From Microbacterium sp. SORGH_AS_0428 (GTDB lineage: Bacteria > Actinomycetota > Actinomycetes > Actinomycetales > Microbacteriaceae): DNA of 64,000 bases. The position numbers and the translations under genes are program-made. Shown here piece by piece: positions 59,782 to 64,000 of this stretch. The notes under the pieces are model-generated. The model saw nothing but the letters and a program-made list of their open reading frames with translations, was not told the origin of the DNA and did not search any database. Location: positions 3,236,178-3,300,177 of the forward strand of contig NZ_JAVIZT010000001.1 of the NCBI RefSeq assembly GCF_031453615.1, written 5' to 3'. The number at the start of each line of letters is the position of its first letter. Position 1 is the stretch's first letter.

Positions 59782-59809
59782 GAGAGGCCGTCCTTCGGGG
59801 CGGCCTCTC
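59782..59809 (+). terminator. terminator of tmRNA
   Basis: 12-bp perfect stem GAGAGGCCGTCC / GGGCGGCCTCTC (one T-G) with a TTCG tetraloop, 23 bp after the CCA end, followed by TGTGTCC. Confidence 0.85.
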
Positions 59810-59935
59810 TGTGTCCGTACCGGCGCACAGGAAGCGGCTCAGAGCCTCCGGGAGCTCGGAATGCTCGGCTGAGCGGTGGCCTAGGCTAGAGGGGACCGCG
59901 CCGCTGGGGTGATGGCGGTCTGACTGGAGAGATTC

Positions 59936-60898
59936 ATGCCGTCAGCAACGAAGAACGTCGGGATCATGCTTCCTCGCGACCTGCCTGTCGCGGAGGTTCT
60001 GGACTTCGCGCGGAAGGCCGAGGAGTCGGGTTTCGACGAGATCTGGGTCGTGGAGGATCTCGGCTACCGCGGCGGGATCGCGCAGGCGGCGTCGGTGCTC
60101 GCGGTGACCTCCCGGGTAACGGTCGGCGTCGGAATCCTGCCCGCCGCCGTGCGGAACGTCGCCTTCGCGGCGATGGAGATCGCAACGCTCGCCCAGCTGC
60201 ACCCCGGGCGCATCGTCGTGGGCATCGGCCATGGCATGCCGGGCTGGCTGTCCTCGGTCGGAGCCTGGCCGCAGAAGCCGCTGACCTTCCTCCGTGAGTA
60301 CGTCGTCGCCCTCCGTGCTCTCCTGGAGGGCGCTCAGGGGCCGGAACGCGGCACCTACGTGGATGTCGAGGGACTGCGTCTGAGCGAGACCCCGGACATC
60401 GTTCCTCCGATCGTGCTCGGCGTGCGCGGACCGAAGTCGCTCGCGGCCGTCGGCGAGGTCGCCGACGGCGTGGTGCTCGCCGAACCGGCCGCGCCCGAGT
60501 ACATCGCCCACGCCCTGGAACGTATCGGCGAGGTCGAGACCCGCGTTATCACGTACGATCTGGCGGTCGTTGCCGATACGACGGATGCGGCGCAGGCGAT
60601 CGTCCGCCCAGCCCTGGCCGTTCTGGCCGAGAGCGACTGGCGGCCCCACGTTCTGCCGCTGCCGTACGCGGAAGAACTCTTGCAGCTCGCTTCGGATCTC
60701 CCCGTCGACGCTTTCACCCGGACGCTGCCCACGGAGTGGGTGACCGAGCTCACGCTGTCGGGCACGGTCGAGGAGGTTCGTGCCGGCATCCAGCGGCGTC
60801 ACGACGCCGGCGCTACCACGGTCGTCTTCATCCCGGTGGGGGCGAACCCGAGTACGACGATTCGCGACCTCGCCGAAGCGATCCCCGGACGTCGCTGA
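59936..60898 (+). CDS. LLM class flavin-dependent oxidoreductase
   Basis: Luciferase-like monooxygenase of 320 residues, probably F420- or FMN-dependent. GIMLPRDLPVAEVLDFARKAEESGFDEIWVVEDLGYRGGIAQAASVLAVTSRVTVGVGILPAAVRNVAFAAME is the N-terminal barrel start. IVVGIGHGMPGWLSSVGAWPQKPLTFLREYVVALRALL and PPIVLGVRGPKSLAAVGEVADGVVL follow. The ILPAAVRN and GPKSL patterns resemble the F420-dependent group. Substrate unknown. Preceded by TAGGCT near 59882 about 50 bp upstream. Confidence 0.87.
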   Translation: MPSATKNVGIMLPRDLPVAEVLDFARKAEESGFDEIWVVEDLGYRGGIAQAASVLAVTSRVTVGVGILPAAVRNVAFAAMEIATLAQLHPGRIVVGIGHGMPGWLSSVGAWPQKPLTFLREYVVALRALLEGAQGPERGTYVDVEGLRLSETPDIVPPIVLGVRGPKSLAAVGEVADGVVLAEPAAPEYIAHALERIGEVETRVITYDLAVVADTTDAAQAIVRPALAVLAESDWRPHVLPLPYAEELLQLASDLPVDAFTRTLPTEWVTELTLSGTVEEVRAGIQRRHDAGATTVVFIPVGANPSTTIRDLAEAIPGRR

Positions 60899-60925
60899 CG
60901 GAGAGCGGCCTCGGCTCGTCGGAGG

Positions 60926-62131
60926 TCAGGCCCGCCGGTACTGGGCCGTCACCGGGCAGTCGAACGGGTCGCTGGCGGCGAGTCCGACGCGATTGAGGTG
61001 CTCGATGACGATCGCGTACGAACGCACGAGCGAGGTCTCGGTGTAGGGCACATCGTTGGCATCACAGAAGTCCCGGACGATCTCACGCGTCTTCGCCAGG
61101 TGGGGGCGCGCCATGCTCGGGAAGAGGTGGTGTTCGACCTGGTAGTTGAGCCCGCCCATGAGGGCGGTGGCCCACCATCCGCCGCGGATGTTACGCGACG
61201 TACGCACCTGCTTCGAGAAGAAGTCGAGCTTCGCGTCCGGGTCGATCACCGGCATGCCCTTGTGGTTCGGAGCGAACGATGCACCCATGTAGACCCCGAA
61301 GACGGCGAACATGACGCCCAGGAAGGCGAACGCCATTCCGAGCGGCAGCACCAGGAAGACGGCGGCGAAGATCACAGCGAAGCGTGCGCCGATGATGGCG
61401 AGTTCGGTGCCACGCCCCTTGATCGGTCCGCGCGAGAGCAGGTGCTTCACGCTCAGGAAATGCAGGTTGAGACCCTCGAATGTCAGCAGCGGGAAGAAGA
61501 ACCATCCCTGCTTGCGGGTGATGAGCCGGCGCAGACCTCGCGCGGCGGCCGCATCCTCGTCGAGGAACGAGATCGTGTCGACCTCGATGTCGGGGTCCTT
61601 TCCGACGCGATTCGGGTTCGCGTGGTGACGGCTGTGCTTCGAATCCCACCACGAGTAGCTGGTGCCGACGATGCCGATGAGGACCCGGGCGAGCCTGTCG
61701 TTGGCGGGACCCGTCGCCAGGATCTGACGGTGTGCTGCTTCGTGGCCGAGGAAGGCCACCTGAGTGAAGATCACACCGAGCGATGCCGCGATCAGCAGCT
61801 GGAACCAGCTGTCGCCGAGAAGGATGAAGCCGGTGACGGCGCCACCGAAAGCGAGAGCGAGGGCGACGCCGACCAGCGCGTAGAACCAGGGGGCGCGCCG
61901 CAGCAGTCCCGTCTCGCGTACGACTTCCGACACCTGGCTGTAGGCACGGGCGATCGGGGGGAAGTCTTCTTTTCGGGCGTAGGTCTGGCGGATCGGTCCG
62001 AGTGTTGCGTGGGGGGATGCAAGCGTGGCGGAGATGAGAGATGCCCGTCCTGTGTGCCGGCCGTTCCCGACCGTCGGTGCGAGTCTCCGACGAATGCCGA
62101 AGCCTATGGGCCACGCTAACCGCGCCCACAT
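60926..62131 (-). CDS. membrane fatty acid desaturase
   Basis: Introduces a double bond in acyl chains. Three His boxes with di-iron ligands: HEAAH near residue 165, HSRHHANPN near 202, and QVEHHLFPSM near 345, with helix pairs between. LGPIRQTYARKEDFPPIARAYSQVSEVVRETGLLRRAPWFYALVG is the actinobacterial DesA3-like N-terminus. No start codon lies close to that point; the nearest in-frame ATG is 62131 (MWARLAWPIGFG), adding ~55 atypical residues, so the true start is uncertain. Confidence 0.88.
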   Translation of the reverse strand: MWARLAWPIGFGIRRRLAPTVGNGRHTGRASLISATLASPHATLGPIRQTYARKEDFPPIARAYSQVSEVVRETGLLRRAPWFYALVGVALALAFGGAVTGFILLGDSWFQLLIAASLGVIFTQVAFLGHEAAHRQILATGPANDRLARVLIGIVGTSYSWWDSKHSRHHANPNRVGKDPDIEVDTISFLDEDAAAARGLRRLITRKQGWFFFPLLTFEGLNLHFLSVKHLLSRGPIKGRGTELAIIGARFAVIFAAVFLVLPLGMAFAFLGVMFAVFGVYMGASFAPNHKGMPVIDPDAKLDFFSKQVRTSRNIRGGWWATALMGGLNYQVEHHLFPSMARPHLAKTREIVRDFCDANDVPYTETSLVRSYAIVIEHLNRVGLAASDPFDCPVTAQYRRA

Positions 62132-62202
62132 GCCGCCAGCTGTATGTAGCCGGTGCATCGGCTGCCGAAGCGAGGAGCAGAGAACGGTGTTACAGTGGCG
62201 AG

Positions 62203-62218
62203 ACCCCGCAACCGGGGT
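62203..62218. other. short hairpin in divergent promoter region
   Basis: ACCCCG and CGGGGT arms around CAAC, between the desaturase and cold-shock genes. Part of a pair with the hairpin at 62237-62256; could belong to a structured leader. Confidence 0.4.
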
Positions 62219-62236
62219 GGCAGGTGAGTAGCAGAT

Positions 62237-62256
62237 GTCGCTCATGGAAGAGCGAC
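62237..62256 (+). other. hairpin followed by T-rich bases
   Basis: Exact seven-base arms GTCGCTC and GAGCGAC around ATGGAA, followed by GTTCTTCTCC. On the plus strand it resembles a weak intrinsic terminator, on the minus strand a leader hairpin of the desaturase gene. Confidence 0.45.
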
Positions 62257-62337
62257 GTTCTTCTCCACCGAAGCAATCGCACCCCGAGTGCCCCTGATCC
62301 CTCTCGCGTGTAGCATCCGCGAGTTTCGAAAGTTCTT

Positions 62338-62673
62338 GTGTTTATCCCCATTCCCACCGGTCCTGAGACCGGTACGGCGCCCGTCTGGCGCCAAGCTGAC
62401 GAAGGAATCTTCGTCGCCACGATCGCGGGCGAGTATGCCGGTTTCGTCGAATCGATCGATGACGTTCACGTCGCGCATAGCGCGCTCGGTGAGGGCGTCG
62501 GTATCTTCGCCGAGCAGGAGGACGCATTCGTCGCCGTGGTAGCGGCACGGACGTTTTCCGCATACGCTCGCGAACACGCGGACAAGTTCCGCGTCCCACA
62601 TCGTCCGTTCCGTAGACATAGGAACGGCGCACTCGGTCGCCCCGGCGGCCAAAACAACAGAAGGAAAGACACG
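62338..62673 (+). other. in-frame upstream open frame continuous with cspA
   Basis: From GTG at 62338 an open frame runs 112 codons straight into the cold-shock gene with no stop. Residues up to ~75 look coding: [40 protein letters not shown] and G/C-rich third positions. Then it turns Arg/His-rich ([18 protein letters not shown]). It may be a separate small protein whose stop was lost, a true N-terminal extension, or chance in the long csp leader. A csp ribosome site lies within its end. Confidence 0.4.
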
Positions 62674-62877
62674 ATGGCCACTGGCACCGTGAAATGGTTC
62701 AACTCCGAGAAGGGCTACGGCTTCATCGCTCCCGATGACGGCTCCGCCGATCTCTTCGCACACTTCAGCGCGATCGCTGGCAACGGCTTCAAGGAGCTCC
62801 GCGAAGACCAGAAGGTCGAGTTCGACGCCGAGCAGGGCCCCAAGGGCATGCAGGCCGCGAACATCCGCGCGCTCTGA
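62674..62877 (+). CDS. cspA: cold-shock protein
   Basis: 67-residue OB-fold protein that binds single-stranded [26 protein letters not shown] has the RNP1 motif [22 protein letters not shown] has RNP2 in the form FAHFSAI (usually FVHFSAI). The ribosome site AGAAGGAAAG precedes the ATG. Followed by a strong terminator. The long upstream region fits the usual thermoregulated csp leader. Confidence 0.94.
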   Translation: MATGTVKWFNSEKGYGFIAPDDGSADLFAHFSAIAGNGFKELREDQKVEFDAEQGPKGMQAANIRAL

Positions 62878-62893
62878 CGATTCGTCGTCCCAG

Positions 62894-62924
62894 AAGGCCC
62901 CCGCAGCACTGTTGCGGGGGCCTT
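62894..62924 (+). terminator. terminator of cspA
   Basis: 12-bp perfect stem AAGGCCCCCGCA / TGCGGGGGCCTT around GCACTGT, 16 bp after the stop, followed by CGTCGTG. Confidence 0.9.
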
Positions 62925-63021
62925 CGTCGTGCACGAGTCCCGCTCGGATCCGTGAGAGCATATGCTTCGGGGGCCGCCCGATTGACGCACGATGTGCATG
63001 AGAATGCGCGGGAGGAATGCC

Positions 63022-63366
63022 ATGCCGTTTCGAAGCCTCGAGATGCTCGAGTCCTGGATATCCGAGTTCCGCGAGCTCGGATATCCGATCGCCGGCACGG
63101 TGAAGGTCATCCCGCAAGACAGCGAGTTCGGCAGTGACACCGGCCTGGTGGGCGTGCGCCTGATGAACGCCCAGACCGTGACCTACATCCAGCCCGCCGA
63201 GGCCGGTTCGACGACGTGGGTCGTGACGTTCGAAGCGCGTGACACCGACCTCCAGCTGGATGCCGCCGGCGCCTTCCGCCTTTCCATGGAACTGGCCATG
63301 GTCTCGGCCCTGTGCACCTTCCTGCAGACGAAGTCGAAGGCCTACATGGCGAACATCGCCGTCTGA
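63022..63366 (+). CDS. conserved hypothetical protein
   Basis: 114 residues, start at the ATG with GGGAGGAAT just ahead; in-frame ATGs at 62992 and 63004 are less well placed. MPFRSLEMLESWISEFRELGYPIAGTVKVIPQDSEFGSDTG, then TVTYIQPAEAGSTTWVVTFEARDTDLQLDAAGAFRLSMEL. It looks like a compact alpha/beta protein without Cys or membrane helices. Such small proteins recur in Microbacteriaceae as far as I can judge; no function known. Converges with the MarR gene with one base between the stops. Confidence 0.65.
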   Translation: MPFRSLEMLESWISEFRELGYPIAGTVKVIPQDSEFGSDTGLVGVRLMNAQTVTYIQPAEAGSTTWVVTFEARDTDLQLDAAGAFRLSMELAMVSALCTFLQTKSKAYMANIAV

Positions 63367-63367
63367 C

Positions 63368-63817
63368 TCAGGCGCTCCTGGCGACACTCTCCTCGGTGAG
63401 GCGGATCAGCAGGGCTGCGAGTTCGTCCGAGTGCGCGCCCAGGTTCGTCTCCACCGCACGTTCGAATCGACGGTCGAACTCGGTCAGGGCCGACCAGGGC
63501 TCGGTCGTCAGATCCACTGTCGCGGTGATGTGGTTGCCGCGTCGATCCTCGGCATCCGACTCACGACGTGCAAGTCCGCGTTCGACGAGGCGGTCGACAA
63601 GGGACGTCACCCCGGCCGATGTGATGCCGAGATAGTCCCGCAGGGCGGATGGGCGAACGCCGGGGTTGTCGACGACGAACAGGAGTGCGCGCGCGTCGAC
63701 TTCACTGATCCGCAGCTCCTTGCGCGCGGCGACGAGCGCGTCGTTCCGGGCAGCCGAATAGGCGGTCAGGGCGCGCGAGAGTTTCGAGGTCGAAGCGGCT
63801 TCGCTGGGCATCCGCAT
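63368..63817 (-). CDS. MarR family transcriptional regulator
   Basis: 149 residues. Winged helix: ISEVDARALLFVVDNPGVRPSALRDYLGITSAGVTSLVDRLVERGLARRESDAEDRRGNHITAT, with the D-R-R-G wing. Helices on both sides form the dimer. It probably represses itself and the divergent gene that starts beyond the window; paired operator-like sites lie 57-103 bp upstream. Confidence 0.88.
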   Translation of the reverse strand: MRMPSEAASTSKLSRALTAYSAARNDALVAARKELRISEVDARALLFVVDNPGVRPSALRDYLGITSAGVTSLVDRLVERGLARRESDAEDRRGNHITATVDLTTEPWSALTEFDRRFERAVETNLGAHSDELAALLIRLTEESVARSA

Positions 63818-63873
63818 AGTCCTCCGTCGGTCGGGTAGTGCCGCTGGACAGCTTAGCCAGGCTTCGAGGTTTA

Positions 63874-63920
63874 TTTAGCCATGTAACTAATATGAGGGAT
63901 ATCTCATCTACGTAGCTAAA
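63874..63920. promoter_or_regulatory. inverted pair of MarR-type operator elements
   Basis: TTTAGCCATGTAACT at 63874-63888 and the inverse element at 63906-63920 (reading TTTAGCTACGTAGAT on the minus strand) share TTTAGCYAYGTARMT. They lie in an AT-rich patch unlike the surroundings, between MarR and the next gene. Two equal sites around the -10 regions suggest that both directions are controlled. Confidence 0.5.
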
Positions 63921-63936
63921 ATCGCGAACTACCTGT

Positions 63937-64000
63937 AGCGTCGGGACAACAACGACAGGGACGCTGGGGGAACGGGCGAAAGCCCGGATCGTCGCAGGTA
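63937..64000 (+). other. structured leader of the next gene (cut by window)
   Basis: AGCGTC (63937-63942) can pair with GACGCT (63960-63965). Next comes CGGGC-GAAA-GCCCG (63973-63986), a GNRA-type tetraloop hairpin. The gene that follows lies outside the window. It does not match a riboswitch that I know. Confidence 0.35.

Noticed and set aside
62242..63387. 381-codon minus-strand frame across cspA
   Set aside because: Antisense to cspA and the downstream small gene, which have ribosome sites and a terminator; no recognisable motifs.
63937..64000. known riboswitch (c-di-GMP, c-di-AMP, SAM or glycine class)
   Set aside because: The stem order and conserved bases do not match the consensus that I remember, and the element is cut by the window end.

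Overview
This is a high-GC (about 70% by eye) actinobacterial chromosome segment, most likely a Microbacterium or close relative in Microbacteriaceae. The grounds are the overall gene content (DUF3039 protein, LigD plus Ku, long C-terminal tail on FtsE, prfB without a programmed frameshift, an LAxTG-type sorting signal), many start codons lying 6-9 nt after a TAnnnT hexamer, and the recurrent octamer GGATGCGG inside genes. No rRNA, CRISPR array or intact transposase is visible.

Layout. 1-6.8 kb: wall polyol-phosphate polymer genes (three TagF/TagB-like CDP-glycerol transferases, a family 2 glycosyltransferase, an NTP transferase) plus an EcsC-like protein. 6.9-10.5 kb: ABC ATPase with a very long Ala/Pro/Lys-rich N-terminus, its permease, and a DUF3039 protein. 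10.5-14.1 kb: pncB (broken by one base), then murI, rph and rdgB. 14.09-19.24 kb: an accessory island bounded by an exact 26-bp direct repeat, carrying a PD-(D/E)XK-like protein with an internal winged helix, a Ser/Thr kinase coupled to an unknown protein, and several orphan genes. 19.3-25.2 kb: CDF metal exporter, divergent ligD/ku (bacterial NHEJ), a DedA protein, tRNA-Leu(TAG), an alpha/beta hydrolase. 25.4-29.8 kb: a 1,448-residue secreted, sortase-anchored double GH43/LamG glycosidase.

29.9-36.1 kb is a second, patchwork accessory region. It holds an HTH/PD-(D/E)XK candidate nuclease, a decayed second allele of cpaF interrupted by a 1.57-kb two-gene cassette, and a phage-derived stretch with a YjzC-like gene, a mini zinc ribbon and tail-gene fragments. 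The intact Tad/Flp pilus operon (cpaF-tadB-tadC-pilin-TadE-like genes) follows at 36.2-40.6 kb.

40.6-52 kb: an unknown protein, cupin, SdpI-like protein, GntR/DUF1648 pair, MFS/MerR pair, a flavin reductase-methyltransferase fusion divergent from a cupin-type XRE regulator, an FNT channel, an alditol-oxidase-like enzyme and an MFS transporter. 52-62.9 kb: the conserved prfB-ftsE-ftsX-smpB block, a histidine kinase, SIMPL and siderophore-interacting proteins, tmRNA (SmpB partner), an LLM-type flavin monooxygenase, a fatty acid desaturase and a cold-shock protein. The window ends with a small conserved protein, a MarR regulator and a divergent control region for a gene beyond the edge.

The best candidates for undescribed biology are the island at 14.09-19.24 kb, the cassette at 31.98-33.55 kb and the single-gene nuclease candidate at 29.9-31.3 kb. 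All functional proposals for these are inference from sequence.
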